The notes under the pieces were generated by a model. The model had not been told where the DNA came from and searched no databases. It saw nothing but the letters and a program-made list of their open reading frames with translations. The translations under genes were made by a program, and so were the position numbers. 64,000 bases of DNA from JAIBJN01 sp963830885 (GTDB taxonomy: Bacteria; Actinomycetota; Thermoleophilia; Gaiellales; Gaiellaceae), in NCBI GenBank assembly GCA_963830885.1, contig CAWHOA010000018.1:1-64000 (forward strand), given 5' to 3'. Positions 26,482 through 35,527 of this stretch are shown here, piece by piece. Within the stretch, counting starts at the first letter, position 1. Each line of letters begins with the position of its first letter.

Positions 26482-28647
26482 ATGCCTCCCCGTCGCCGCA
26501 GTGACGCCCTCGTCGGCACGAGCAGCGACAATGCCGGCTGGTTGAGGAACGAGGTTGTGTCCCCTTCGCTTCGGCTCGGGTTCGCGGAGCACTGGTTCGC
26601 CGTCGCCGTCGCGGTGCCGTTCCTCGTGCTCGGCCTGGGCCACCTTCTCCCTGCGACGGGCGTGGGGGAGCCTCTCCGCCTGGCCGGGGCTGCGGCGATC
26701 GTCCTCCTGGTGCCCGGCGCGCTCGTCCAGCGCGTGCTCGGCTGGCCGCTCGAGATCGGCGTCGCGCTCGCCGGCTCACTGGTCTGGAGCCTCGTGCTCC
26801 TGTTCGTCGCCATGGCGATCACCTTCGCCGTCGGCGCGTCGTTCACGCTTGCCCTCGTTCTCCTGACCGGCGCCGCGCTCGGAGCGGCCTTCCTCGGCTG
26901 GCGCCGCGACCGGCCGGTGGTCGAGCGAAAGGACGTCTACGCGGCCCTCGCCGTCGCCGGTGTCAGCCTCCCGTTCCTGCCGCTCATCTGGCTGGTGAAC
27001 CGCACGGCGATCCGTGACTCCCTCTTCCACATCGCCTACGCGCGCAAGCTCGACGAGCTGCCCGAGCTCAGCTCCCTCGACGTGGTGGGGCACTTCAGCG
27101 GCGGCGGCCTGCATCCGGGCTACGCCTTCCCGCTCTGGCACGGAGTCGTTGCCGCTATCGCGCGGCTCTCGGGTGTCGACGTCGAGAACGTCGTGCTGCA
27201 CCTGGGGCCGGTGCTGACGCCGCTGGCGCTCGTCATCGCCTACGGGATGGGCGCGGCGCTGTTCCGCTCGCTCTGGGGCGGGCTGGCCACCGCCGTGCTG
27301 TTCGGCGGCATCTCCGCCTTCGAGGACGCCTACTTCGGGCTCTTCGCCTCGCTGTCGGATCCGGCGTCGGCGGCGCGCGGCCTGCTCGTGCCGGCGCTCC
27401 TGGCGCTCACCTTCGTCTACGTCCGTGGTGAGCGGCTGGGCCTCCTCTCCGTGGCGGCGGCGGGATTCGTGCTCACCGTCGTCCACCCGAACTACGCGCC
27501 CTACGTCGCCATGGTGCTCGCCGGCTGCGTTGCGGCGCGGTTCCTCGTCATGCGGAAGGAGAGCCGCGACTGGCTGCGAGTCGGCGCCGCGGTCGGCGCG
27601 ATTCTCGTCCCGAGCCTGCTCTTCATCGCCTGGCTCTGGCCGGTGCTCTCGGACACGACGCCCTTCACGCCGGACGCGGACACCGTCAGCCGCGACCAGG
27701 CGAGCTACGAGGGCTTCTTCGTGGGCTCCACGGACTCGTTCCGGCTGAGCACGGAGGTTCTCACGCGGCACGGCGGGATCACGATCGCCGGCTTTCTGGC
27801 CATCCCGCTCGCAGCCTTCGCGGCGCGCCGGATCTGGTCCGCCTTCGTGCTCGGCACGGCGATCGTCGTTCTCACCGTCGTCCTGACGCCGGCGCTCTTC
27901 ACGCTGCTCTCCGATCTCGCCTCGATCTCGCAGGCACGCCGGCTGCCGATCTTCCTTCCCCTGGCGGTCGCTCTCGCCGGCGCCGCGGTCCTCGTCGGGC
28001 GGTTCCGGGCGCTCGCCGTGGCCGCCGCGCTCGCCGCTGGAGTCCTTCTCAGCGTGGTCTACACGGGGGAGACCACCCAGACGCTCGGCGAGGGAGGCCC
28101 GGGCTGGCCTGTGTGGGTGGCGCTCGTCGGGGCGGTCCTCGGTCTTGCGTACGCCGCGATCAGGCGCCCGCTCGGGCCCGATCCGGGACCATGGGCGGTG
28201 GCAGTGGCTGTCGCCTTCCTCCTTCCCTTCGCGGTCTCGACGGCCGCAGGGCTCGAGCGCGAGCCGCCCGATGACTTCCGCCTCAGCGGCGGGCTCGTCG
28301 ACGCGCTCCGGAGAGAGGCGTCCGTCGGCGACGTCGTCATCGCCAAGCCGGAGACGCAGTACCGGGTCGTGGCGAACGCGCCTGTCTACGTCGTCGCCGT
28401 GCCGAAGATGCACACGATCGACACGGGGAAGGCTCGCCCCTTCGAGCGGCTCGCCGACACCGCGCGCTTCTTCGATCCCGGAATGACATCCGCAGAGCGC
28501 AACGAGATTCTCGAGCGCTACGGGGTCTCGTGGCTCGTCCTCGACCGGCGCCGCGGTTATCCCGCGGACTTCCGGGAGTACCTCGAGACCCTGGAGCCCG
28601 TCTACCGGGACGACCGCTATACGCTCTTCCGGATCGAGGGCTCGTGA
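26482..28647 (+). CDS. Large polytopic membrane protein, GT-C-like
   Basis: 721 aa from ATG 26482 (GTG 26557 is an alternative), with about 14 hydrophobic segments and a soluble C-terminal tail of roughly 100 residues. LVNRTAIRDSLFHIAYARKL near 171-190 and SGGGLHPGYAFPLWHGVVAA near 207-226 lie in extracellular loops rich in His and charged residues. This arrangement is seen in uncharacterised GT-C-like proteins of actinobacterial polysaccharide loci. The tail contains SVGDVVIAKPETQYRVV and YGVSWLVLDRRRGYP, as in PMT-type proteins that end with a periplasmic domain. The gene is coupled to a GT4 gene by GTGA overlap. Function inferred only. Confidence 0.65.
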   Translation: MPPRRRSDALVGTSSDNAGWLRNEVVSPSLRLGFAEHWFAVAVAVPFLVLGLGHLLPATGVGEPLRLAGAAAIVLLVPGALVQRVLGWPLEIGVALAGSLVWSLVLLFVAMAITFAVGASFTLALVLLTGAALGAAFLGWRRDRPVVERKDVYAALAVAGVSLPFLPLIWLVNRTAIRDSLFHIAYARKLDELPELSSLDVVGHFSGGGLHPGYAFPLWHGVVAAIARLSGVDVENVVLHLGPVLTPLALVIAYGMGAALFRSLWGGLATAVLFGGISAFEDAYFGLFASLSDPASAARGLLVPALLALTFVYVRGERLGLLSVAAAGFVLTVVHPNYAPYVAMVLAGCVAARFLVMRKESRDWLRVGAAVGAILVPSLLFIAWLWPVLSDTTPFTPDADTVSRDQASYEGFFVGSTDSFRLSTEVLTRHGGITIAGFLAIPLAAFAARRIWSAFVLGTAIVVLTVVLTPALFTLLSDLASISQARRLPIFLPLAVALAGAAVLVGRFRALAVAAALAAGVLLSVVYTGETTQTLGEGGPGWPVWVALVGAVLGLAYAAIRRPLGPDPGPWAVAVAVAFLLPFAVSTAAGLEREPPDDFRLSGGLVDALRREASVGDVVIAKPETQYRVVANAPVYVVAVPKMHTIDTGKARPFERLADTARFFDPGMTSAERNEILERYGVSWLVLDRRRGYPADFREYLETLEPVYRDDRYTLFRIEGS

Positions 28648-29870
28648 AGGTCCTCCTCGCGACGATGTACTGGCCGCCCGTGGGCGGCGGTGGCGCGCCG
28701 CGGCCGCTCAAGATGGCGACGTACCTCCCCGAGCTCGGGATCGAGACGCACGTCCTGGCGCCCTCGGACGCGAAGCGGATGCACCGGGACGACTCCCTGG
28801 TCCCCCCGCCCGCGGCGATCGTCCACGAGACCCGGAACCTGGGGCCGCGCGTCCACCGGCCCCAGGTCGAGCTGAGGCAGGCCCACGGAGTCGCGCGTCT
28901 CCGTTTGCACGCGGCCCTGACCGCGAGGCGCCTCCTCGTTCCCGACCCGAGCTCGCCCTGGCTCCTCACGGCGGTGCCGGCTGCGATCCGGCTTGTCCGC
29001 CGCCACGGCATCGACGTCGTCATCACCTCGTCGCCGCCGGGGTCGGTGAACCTCCTCGGCGCTGCGGTGAAGCGCGCCACGGGCGTCCGCTGGGTCGCCG
29101 ACCTGCGCGACTCCCTCATCTCGCATCCGCACCGGCGCCAGGACGTCCGCGGAGAGAAGTACGTCGCCCGGCTGGTGGCCCGGTACGCGGACGCCGTTGT
29201 CTGCGTGGCGCCCGCGGCGGTCGAGGAGATGCGGGCGCTCTCGGCGCGCGGCCCCGTCGAGCTGATCGACCACGGTGCCGACTTCGACGACTTCGAGGGC
29301 CTCGAGTACACGAGGAGCGATCGCTTCCGGATCACGCACACGGGGACGATCTTCGGCCGGCGCGATCCCACCCCGTTCCTGCGCGCGCTCGCGCGGGTCG
29401 AGGGCGACATCGTGGCCCGCTTCGTCGGTGACTTCCGCGACCGCGACCGGGCGGTCATCGCCGAGCTGGGGCTGGACGACCGCGTCGAGCTGATCCCCTA
29501 CCTTCCGCGCCACGAGGCGCTGGCGCTCCAGCGCGACTCCGACGCGCTGCTCCTGCTCGTCCCGACCGGCGATGGCCGTGGGCGCTTCGTCGTCACGACC
29601 AAGATCTTCGAGTACCTCGCCGCCGGCCGGCCGATCCTCGCGGCCGTGCCGGAGGACGGCGCTGCCGCTGCGCTCCTGCGCGAGACCGGGGCCGGGGTGG
29701 TCGCGCCGCCCGAGGACGAAGGCGCCATCGCCGAGGCGCTCGCCGGCCTCGTCGGCGCCTGGAGCGAGGGATCCCTGAACGGCATCACCCTGGCGCCCGA
29801 GGTACGAGAGCGCCTCTCGCGCCGGTCGCGCATCGAGCGCTTCGCCGAGCTGATGCGGAGCTTGCCGTGA
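28644..29870 (+). CDS. Glycosyltransferase family 4-like
   Basis: 408 aa from GTG 28644, which overlaps the previous stop by 4 nt. The N-terminal half has LATMYWPPVGGGGAPRPLKM near 5-24, typical of GT4 proteins with an acceptor-binding Gly-rich loop, and DVVITSSPPGSVNLLGAA near 128-145. The C-terminal half has HTGTIFGRRDPTPFLRAL near 232-249, RVELIPYLPRHEALALQRDS, and FEYLAAGRPILAAVPEDG near 323-340, the donor-binding segment. It transfers a sugar from a nucleotide donor; specificity unknown. Followed without gap by the Wzy-like gene. Confidence 0.85.
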   Translation: MKVLLATMYWPPVGGGGAPRPLKMATYLPELGIETHVLAPSDAKRMHRDDSLVPPPAAIVHETRNLGPRVHRPQVELRQAHGVARLRLHAALTARRLLVPDPSSPWLLTAVPAAIRLVRRHGIDVVITSSPPGSVNLLGAAVKRATGVRWVADLRDSLISHPHRRQDVRGEKYVARLVARYADAVVCVAPAAVEEMRALSARGPVELIDHGADFDDFEGLEYTRSDRFRITHTGTIFGRRDPTPFLRALARVEGDIVARFVGDFRDRDRAVIAELGLDDRVELIPYLPRHEALALQRDSDALLLLVPTGDGRGRFVVTTKIFEYLAAGRPILAAVPEDGAAAALLRETGAGVVAPPEDEGAIAEALAGLVGAWSEGSLNGITLAPEVRERLSRRSRIERFAELMRSLP

Positions 29871-31219
29871 GACGCGTCGTCGACCTCCTCCTGCTCGGTG
29901 CGCTGTTCACGATCACCTTCACGAAGCTTCGCTGGAACGTGGGCCCGGTCGACGTGCCGCTGGCGGAGCTGCTCGCCATCGCCTTCGTCGGCGGGTTCCT
30001 GGTCGTGCGCATTCGCGCCGGCGACTGGCGCCTGCCCCGAACGGTCCAGGTCCTCGGAGTCTTCTTCCTCCTCTTCCTGGCCGTCTACCTCGTCGGGTAC
30101 TTCAACCTCGCGACGGTGGCGTCCCGAGACCTCTGGGTGAAGGGGATGATCACGTTCACCATCCACTTCATGTTCCTCATGGCCGCCGTGGCGTGGGTGG
30201 CCCGGCGGAGCGAGCCGTTCCTCTGGCGGGCCGTCCGCTGGTTCTGCTTCGGGCTCGGGGTCAACGCCCTGTACGGGCTCCTGGCGCTTGCGTACGCCGA
30301 AGCCCGCACCGGGGCCAATCTCGACGCCATTCTGCTCGAGCCGATCACGGGCGATGCGCGGGGCCTCCAGCTCTTCGGCGTCACGGGCGGGCTCAACATC
30401 TATCGCACGAACGGTCTCGCCCTCGACGCGAACCACCTGGGGAACATGCTCGTCGTCCCGCTGCTCGTGCTCCTCCCGGTCTACCTGCGCCTGCCCAAGG
30501 GGAGCCCGGTGCGCGTCCCGCTCGCGGTAGGTCTCGGCGGCTTCCTTCTCGTGATGCTCGCCACCCTCTCGCGCAGCGCTCTCCTCGGGCTCGCCGTCGG
30601 GCTGGTCATCCTCGCGATCCCGTACTGGCGGATCTTCCTCTCTGCGCGGTTCCTGGTCCCACTGGCCGCGGTTGCGGGGATCATCGCCGTCGTCATCGCG
30701 CAGCGAACCGGGTTCTTCGAGTCCATCTTCCGCGTGCGCACCAACCTGGGCACCTCCTCGAGCCAGACCCACTTCGAGCTGTACGAGCTGATCGGGCCGG
30801 TGCTGCGGGACACGCCCCTCTTCGGCCTGGGCAAGAACACGTTCGCCGCGTACTACGAGTTCCTGACCGGCAAGTCGAACTGGGGGCCGCACTCCTACTA
30901 TCTCAGCGTGATCACGGAGAGCGGGCTCGTCGGGGCGGCGCTCGTGGGCGCCTACCTCGTCTATGTCCTCCAGCGCCTCGGTGTCGCTCGCCGGCTCGGG
31001 CTCGTTCTCGTCCGTGCGGGGGACACGGACGCGATTCTGCTGCGGGCGCTCGCGTGGGGGATCACGGCCGCGGTCGCAGGAACGATGGTCGCGAACCTCT
31101 TCTACTTGACGATGCAGATGTACTACTTCACGGGCCTCGTCGCCCTGGCTCTCGCCGTCCCGCTCATCCTCGCCCGCCGGGCTCGGGCGGCGCCGGCAGC
31201 ACCGGCCGCGCACGCGTAG
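29867..31219 (+). CDS. O-antigen ligase/polymerase family protein (Wzy/WaaL-like)
   Basis: 450 aa from GTG 29867 (4-nt overlap with the GT4 gene). About 11-12 transmembrane segments. The long extracellular loop typical of PF04932 contains LFGLGKNTFAAYYEFLTGKS near 320-340. It is followed by WGPHSYYLSVITESGLVGAA near 341-360, matching the family pHnxxLxxxxExGxxG pattern. It should polymerise lipid-linked repeat units or ligate the finished chain at the outer membrane face. With the flippase (26-1531) and the Wzz-like protein (39307) it completes a Wzx/Wzy/Wzz-type set. Confidence 0.8.
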   Translation: MRRVVDLLLLGALFTITFTKLRWNVGPVDVPLAELLAIAFVGGFLVVRIRAGDWRLPRTVQVLGVFFLLFLAVYLVGYFNLATVASRDLWVKGMITFTIHFMFLMAAVAWVARRSEPFLWRAVRWFCFGLGVNALYGLLALAYAEARTGANLDAILLEPITGDARGLQLFGVTGGLNIYRTNGLALDANHLGNMLVVPLLVLLPVYLRLPKGSPVRVPLAVGLGGFLLVMLATLSRSALLGLAVGLVILAIPYWRIFLSARFLVPLAAVAGIIAVVIAQRTGFFESIFRVRTNLGTSSSQTHFELYELIGPVLRDTPLFGLGKNTFAAYYEFLTGKSNWGPHSYYLSVITESGLVGAALVGAYLVYVLQRLGVARRLGLVLVRAGDTDAILLRALAWGITAAVAGTMVANLFYLTMQMYYFTGLVALALAVPLILARRARAAPAAPAAHA

Positions 31220-31223
31220 GACA

Positions 31224-31387
31224 GTGCGCGTCCTCGTCCTAGCGACCTCGTATCCGCGGCACGACGACGACTTCGCCGGCCGCTTCCTCGCCGACTCGGT
31301 GCCCGCATCGACGAGCTCTGCGGCTGGGAGCGGGTGATCGACCAGACCGTGGCCGCCTACGAGGCTGCGCTTGGCCCGGCGGCCTGA
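31224..31387 (+). pseudogene. Glycosyltransferase family 4 remnant (internal deletion)
   Basis: A GTG start gives VRVLVLATSYPRHDDDFAGR, a standard GT4 N-terminus, for about 27 codons. The frame then shifts, and RIDELCGWERVIDQTVAAYE, a typical GT4 C-terminal tail, follows directly to a stop. Roughly 1 kb of central coding sequence is therefore missing. The remnant sits 4 nt after the Wzy-like gene, where an intact glycosyltransferase would fit. The antisense end of the next methyltransferase gene runs 31 nt into it. Unlike most other breaks in the window this is a real deletion, not a single-base error. Confidence 0.65.
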
Positions 31388-32112
31388 GGCGGCCGCCGTG
31401 CGACGGCGAAGAGCCCGCTTCCTCGGCTGCCCCCGATGAACGGACGCTGGCAGAGCCGGGCGGGCAGGGCGACGGCGTAGGTGAGCGGGGCGAGCCGGTC
31501 TGCCGGCTGCATCCACCGGCCGCTCGTCGCCGACCTCTCGCCGGCCGAGCCCTCGGACGGCGCCGCCCGCGCGAGCAGGTTGCGGGCGACCTCCAGGCCG
31601 CGTCCGAAGGGAAAGCCGAAGAGCATCGCCTCCACCTCGACGAAATGAACGGAGCGCAGAGCCTCCACCAGGCGGTCGGGCTCGTAGCGGCGGATGTGGC
31701 CGACGCGGCGGTCTGCGGCGCCGAAGCGGTCCTGGAAGGGAGGAACGGTCAGCATGATCCAACCTCCGGGCCGGAGTCGTTCCCACCAGGCCCCGAGTGC
31801 GGCGGCATCGTCGTCGATGTGCTCCAGGACCTCGAAGGCGCAAACGAGGTCGAAGGCGGCCGGGCCCAGCTGCTCGAGGTCGCCGCAGACGACGCGCCCG
31901 CCGCTGGGCTCGATTCGCTCGCGTGCCTTCGCACACGCGAGCGGGTCGGGCTCGACGCCCGTGTAGTCGTACCGCGCCGCCAGCCGGGCGCCGAGCGCGC
32001 CTTCGCCGGCGCCGATCTCCAGGACCGATTCGATCGCTGGGAACCGGGCCAGCGTTCGCTCGATCAGGTCGTAGCGCAGCCAGGCGCTGAGCGTGAGCGG
32101 AGGCTGTGTCAT
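31357..32112 (-). CDS. SAM-dependent methyltransferase
   Basis: 251 aa from ATG 32112. Motif I VLEIGAGEGALGARLAARYD lies near 30-49, followed by TGVEPDPLACAKARERI. CAFEVLEHIDDDAAALGAWW and LRPGGWIMLTVPPFQ follow near 92-125. DRRVGHIRRYEPDRLVEAL is typical of type-11/12 enzymes in polysaccharide clusters. The last ten or so residues come from antisense reading through the GT4 remnant, so the original end was probably slightly shorter. The start overlaps the upstream GT4 stop by 4 nt. Acceptor unknown. Confidence 0.82.
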   Translation of the reverse strand: MTQPPLTLSAWLRYDLIERTLARFPAIESVLEIGAGEGALGARLAARYDYTGVEPDPLACAKARERIEPSGGRVVCGDLEQLGPAAFDLVCAFEVLEHIDDDAAALGAWWERLRPGGWIMLTVPPFQDRFGAADRRVGHIRRYEPDRLVEALRSVHFVEVEAMLFGFPFGRGLEVARNLLARAAPSEGSAGERSATSGRWMQPADRLAPLTYAVALPARLCQRPFIGGSRGSGLFAVARRPPQAAGPSAAS

Positions 32113-33210
32113 GTCCGAGCGAGCTCGAGAAGCCGCTCCCGCAGGCCGCGAACGGACGTCGCCGGGCGGAACGCCTCCTCGGCCCGTCGGTAGGCGGCTC
32201 GGCGCAGCTCGTGCGTGCGCTCCGGCGACGCCGCCAGCGCCCGCAGAGTCTCGGCAAGGGCGGCCGGGTCTCCCGCGGGAACGAAGCTGCCCGCGTCCTC
32301 CAGCGCTCGCCTCTGCGGCCCCGTGTCGGAGGTGACGACGGCGCAGCCCGCGGCCGCGCCTCCGAAGACCTTCATCGGGACGACCCGCTGCGCCTTGGGG
32401 GTCGTGCCGAAGATCCCGAGGCAGACGTCGTGCTCCGCAACCACGCCGGGGAGATCGGCCGGGTCGATCCAGTCGACCCAGGTCACCGCTCCGGACGATC
32501 CCGCGGCGGCGCGGGCGCGCTCGTAGTCCTGGCCCGTTCCGACCATGGTGAAACGAAGCGAGCTCTCCTCGTCGGCGAGCAGCGCGATCGCCTCGCCGAT
32601 GACGGTCGCGCCGTGGAGTGGGGTGTAGCTTCCATAGAAGACGACGCGCAGCGGCGCCTCCGACGCGGTTGCCGGCGGCTCGTGAAACCAGCGCATCGGC
32701 GCGCCGACGGACACAACGACGGCCTTCCGGCGAAACTCGGGAGCGAGCAGCTCCAGGTTCTCCTCCGTGTCGACGAAGGGGACCTCGCCCGCTCGCAGCG
32801 CGGCCCGGTCGACGAAGCCGAGCAGGCGGAGGAGGAGCGACGACCCGCTGCGCCGATCGACCGCCGTGTCGGCGCCGGAGACCAGATGGTCGAGGGCGAC
32901 GGGCTGTCGCCGCCACAGGAAGCGGGCGAGGTGTACGTCGAAATGGCCCATGTAGCCGACGACGACCGCATCGGGCTCGACGCGTCCCGCGGGCTCGGGC
33001 CAGCAGGCGGGCCCAGGCCGAGCAGAGCCGGTAGGCGAGGACCGGCAGGAGCCACGGTCGCTGGAGGATGCGCACGCGCCAGGCCGTGTCCAGCGCCAGC
33101 GGCACGTTGCATTCCTCCACCTGGTCGCCGAGGGCGGCGAAACCCTCCTGCAGGACCCGGATGCGCGTCATGGCCTCCGCGTCGTAGGTTCCGAAGAACA
33201 GGACTCGCAT
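32109..33210 (-). CDS. Glycosyltransferase family 4 (frameshifted)
   Basis: About 366 aa joined across a +1 frameshift near 32990. The N-terminus LFFGTYDAEAMTRIRVLQEG is the GT4 acceptor-side motif. After the shift come VVVGYMGHFDVHLARFLW, LRVVFYGSYTPLHGATVIGE, FTMVGTGQDYERARAAAG and VPMKVFGGAAAGCAVVTSDT, the donor-binding region. Roles as for other GT4 enzymes: cytoplasmic sugar transfer onto a lipid carrier. It is coupled by a 4-nt overlap to the methyltransferase downstream, and divergent from a GT2 gene 24 nt away. Confidence 0.78.
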
Positions 33211-33219
33211 CGAGATCAG

Positions 33220-33225
33220 TAGGTT
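33220..33225 (+). promoter_or_regulatory. -10-like hexamer TAGGTT, leaderless type
   Basis: TAGGTT ends 8 nt before the GTG at 33234, in a 23-nt gap between divergent genes. No ribosome-binding site is visible. Confidence 0.35.
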
Positions 33226-33233
33226 AAAGCGAC

Positions 33234-34364
33234 GTGCGCGCCGCTCGAACGGTCTTCTGGCTCTCTGCCGGCGGTCTCGCCTGGACGCATGTGGGCTACC
33301 CGCTCGCGGCCGCGGCGCTTGCCCGCCTCAGGCCTCGCCTTGTCCGCAAGGAGGACCTGACCCCCGACGTGACCGTCGTCGTCGCCGCCCACGACGAGCA
33401 GGACGTGATCGGCCGGCGCGTCGAGAACCTGCTCGAGCTCGACTACCCGACCGAGCGCCTCACCGTCGTCGTTGCGTCCGACGGCTCCACGGACGGCACG
33501 GACGCCGCCGTCGCCGAGATCGCCGAGCGAGACCCGCGCGTGCGGCTCGTCAGCAAGCCGAGGCAGGGGAAGGTGCCGACGCAGGATTCGGTCGTCGCCG
33601 CGCTCGAGAGCGAGATCGTCGCCTTCACCGACGCGAACGCCGTCTGGGCGCCGGACGCCCTGCGCGCGCTCGTCCGGAGCTTCGCCGATCCCGACGTCGG
33701 CTACGTCTGCGGTCACCTCGACCTCCAGCGCGCCGACGGCACGAGCCGGGAGGGCGTCTACTGGCGCTACGAGCTCTGGGTGCGCGAGTCCGAGTCGCGA
33801 CTCGCCGGGATCACGGCCGGCAACGGCGCGATCTACGCCGTGCGGCGTGAGGACTACCGCGAGAGCGACCCGCGCATGGGGCACGACCTGGGCTTTCCGT
33901 ACACCCTGGCGCAGAACGGCCGCCGCTCGGTCTACGAGCCGGCCGCGCGCGCGTTCGAGAAGGCGCCCCGCTCGAGCGAGGACGAGTTCGGCCGCCGCGT
34001 CCGCATGCATGCGCAGGGCTGGACCCACCTCCTGAGCGGGAGGATGTTCCGCCCGGTGGAGCCGCTCTTCCTGACACAGCTCGTCTCGCACCGGGTGCTC
34101 CGCTACCTGAGCGGGCTCCTGCATCTCGGGCTCTTCGGCTCGAGCGCCGCGCTGGCCGGCCGCGGGGGCGTCTACCGAACGGCCCTCGCCGCGCAGCTCG
34201 CCTGGCTCGGCCTCGCCGCGAGCGGGCGTCTGCGCCTGCCGCTCCCCGGTGCGGGGATCGCCTACCACTACCTGCTGATGACCTCGGCGACCCTGCCCGG
34301 GCTGGCGAAGGCCCTCCGCGGTGACGTGCCCGTGGTCTGGGAGAAGGCCGAAGGGACGCGCTAG
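33234..34364 (+). CDS. Membrane-associated glycosyltransferase family 2
   Basis: 376 aa. A first hydrophobic segment (about 5-30) precedes the GT2 domain: VTVVVAAHDEQDVIGRRVEN near 47-66, VVASDGSTDGTDAAVAEIA, SKPRQGKVPTQDSVVAA, the DXD-like AFTDANAVWAPDALR, and ITAGNGAIYAVRREDYRESD. The Q/RxxRW-like region is RVRMHAQGWTHLL near 257-269. C-terminal hydrophobic segments follow. This layout resembles processive or Wzy-independent GT2 enzymes such as cellulose- or hyaluronan-synthase relatives, but a single-transfer enzyme is equally possible. GTG start follows a leaderless-type hexamer. Confidence 0.82.
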   Translation: MRAARTVFWLSAGGLAWTHVGYPLAAAALARLRPRLVRKEDLTPDVTVVVAAHDEQDVIGRRVENLLELDYPTERLTVVVASDGSTDGTDAAVAEIAERDPRVRLVSKPRQGKVPTQDSVVAALESEIVAFTDANAVWAPDALRALVRSFADPDVGYVCGHLDLQRADGTSREGVYWRYELWVRESESRLAGITAGNGAIYAVRREDYRESDPRMGHDLGFPYTLAQNGRRSVYEPAARAFEKAPRSSEDEFGRRVRMHAQGWTHLLSGRMFRPVEPLFLTQLVSHRVLRYLSGLLHLGLFGSSAALAGRGGVYRTALAAQLAWLGLAASGRLRLPLPGAGIAYHYLLMTSATLPGLAKALRGDVPVVWEKAEGTR

Positions 34365-34529
34365 GAGCGTTTGGCGGAACGTCACTCGTCGTCGGGGTGC
34401 GATGGTCGTTCCGAAACAAGGACGCAGGGAGCGCTCGTAGCCGGAGGCTACGGGCGCGACTGAGGACGCGGTCTTCGGGGCGAGCAGCGCGGCCCGGCGG
34501 GCAGTCGTCGTTTCGTCAAACGCTCCTAG
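34361..34529. repeat. Intergenic inverted-repeat element D (long form)
   Basis: About 169 bp filling the gap between convergent genes. The left arm starts CTAGGAGCGTTTGGCGGAAC and the right arm ends with the complement of CTAGGAGCGTTTGACGAAAC, so both stop codons lie within the arms. The interior (CAAGGACGCAGGG, hairpin TAGCCGGAGGCTA, GCGCGGCCCGGCGG) is nearly the same as in element C, while the arms are unrelated to those of C. Confidence 0.8.
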
Positions 34530-35527
34530 TGGGCGCGGTAGGCCGGGAAGAAGCCGGAGAGGTCGCCGGCGGCCCGCCCCGTGAGCTCGCGATACGCCGC
34601 CGCGTCGTGGACGGCCTTCCCCAGCCACCACTGCAGCCGGCCGCCCGGGTCGAAGCGGCGCTTGAACGCGGCGAGCGAGTCCTCCTGCCCGCCCGCGCCG
34701 CCGCCCAGGTGGAAGACCTCGTAGCCGTGCCCGCGCGCCCACTCGGCCGTTTCGTAGAGGACGAGGTTGCCCGCGCCGAGGGCACGACCTCGCTCGCTCG
34801 CGGCCGAGAGGTGGTAGTGGAGCCACGGCGGCGTGGCGAAGCAGAGCGCCGAGGCGACCACGTCGCCGCCGGCCACCGCCTCGGCGAGCAGCACCTGTCT
34901 GCGCAGCGGCCCGGTCAGCGAGTCCCAGTAGCTCTGTGGGAAGAGGTAGAAGTCGCCGACGTCGAGGCGCCGCATCGTCTCCTCGTAGAGCGCGACGAAG
35001 CCGGAGAGGTCGCCGGGCGCGGGTAGGACTCGCACGGTCACGCCCTCCTTGCGGGCCTTGCGGCACGAGGTGCGGTGCCTCCCGTCCATCCCTGCGAACA
35101 GGTCGGCCAGGTAGAGCCGCCAGCCGGTCGTGTCGGCGTACCGCTCCAGCCTGACGCTCGGCGCGGCGAAGCGGTGGTTCGCGAAGAGCGGGTGGAAGCG
35201 GATGAAGCTGGTCAGGATCCCGCGCGACGCGCACCAGCGCTCGTAGAGCTCCCAGAACCGCGCGACCGGCGGCTCCGGCCCGGTCGCCACCGGGCCGCCG
35301 TAGCCGTACGGGGTGATCACGTCGCGGACGCCGCCGGCGGCCTCGCGCACGAGGCAGGCGAACACGACGTCGCCGCCGTCGCCCTCGAGGTGGAGGAAGG
35401 CCGGCGTGCCCTCCTCGAGCAGGCGCGCGCTCTCCAGGTACTCGCTGAGGTAGTAGACGTCCGCGCAGCCGAGGCGAACGAGCAGGGCGTCCCACTCGGG
35501 CGCGGCGGTCTCGACGAGCCCGCTCAC
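34526..35527 (-). CDS. FemAB/GNAT-type acyltransferase
   Basis: 333 aa from GTG 35527, overlapping the sugar-transferase stop by 4 nt. It shows the FemAB-like double-GNAT pattern (PF13480). DVYYLSEYLESARLLEEGTP lies near 24-43, RHRTSCRKARKEGVTVRVLP near 157-176, VVASALCFATPPWLHYHLSA near 230-249, and NLVLYETAEWARGHGYEVFH near 261-280. The end is FHLGGGAGGQEDSLAAFKRR with a Phe-x-x-Arg-Phe tail. Such proteins add acyl or aminoacyl groups to sugars or peptidoglycan precursors, or act in exopolysaccharide loci. It is cotranslated with the initiating sugar transferase. Confidence 0.78.
   Translation of the reverse strand: MSGLVETAAPEWDALLVRLGCADVYYLSEYLESARLLEEGTPAFLHLEGDGGDVVFACLVREAAGGVRDVITPYGYGGPVATGPEPPVARFWELYERWCASRGILTSFIRFHPLFANHRFAAPSVRLERYADTTGWRLYLADLFAGMDGRHRTSCRKARKEGVTVRVLPAPGDLSGFVALYEETMRRLDVGDFYLFPQSYWDSLTGPLRRQVLLAEAVAGGDVVASALCFATPPWLHYHLSAASERGRALGAGNLVLYETAEWARGHGYEVFHLGGGAGGQEDSLAAFKRRFDPGGRLQWWLGKAVHDAAAYRELTGRAAGDLSGFFPAYRAH

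Noticed and set aside
26776..28413. 545-codon minus-strand open frame
   Set aside because: Low-complexity Arg/Glu/Gly/His text with no domain, exactly opposite the 721-aa membrane protein with clear hydrophobic segments.
29498..32257. 919-codon minus-strand open frame
   Set aside because: It spans three real genes on the other strand or frame and has shadow composition throughout.
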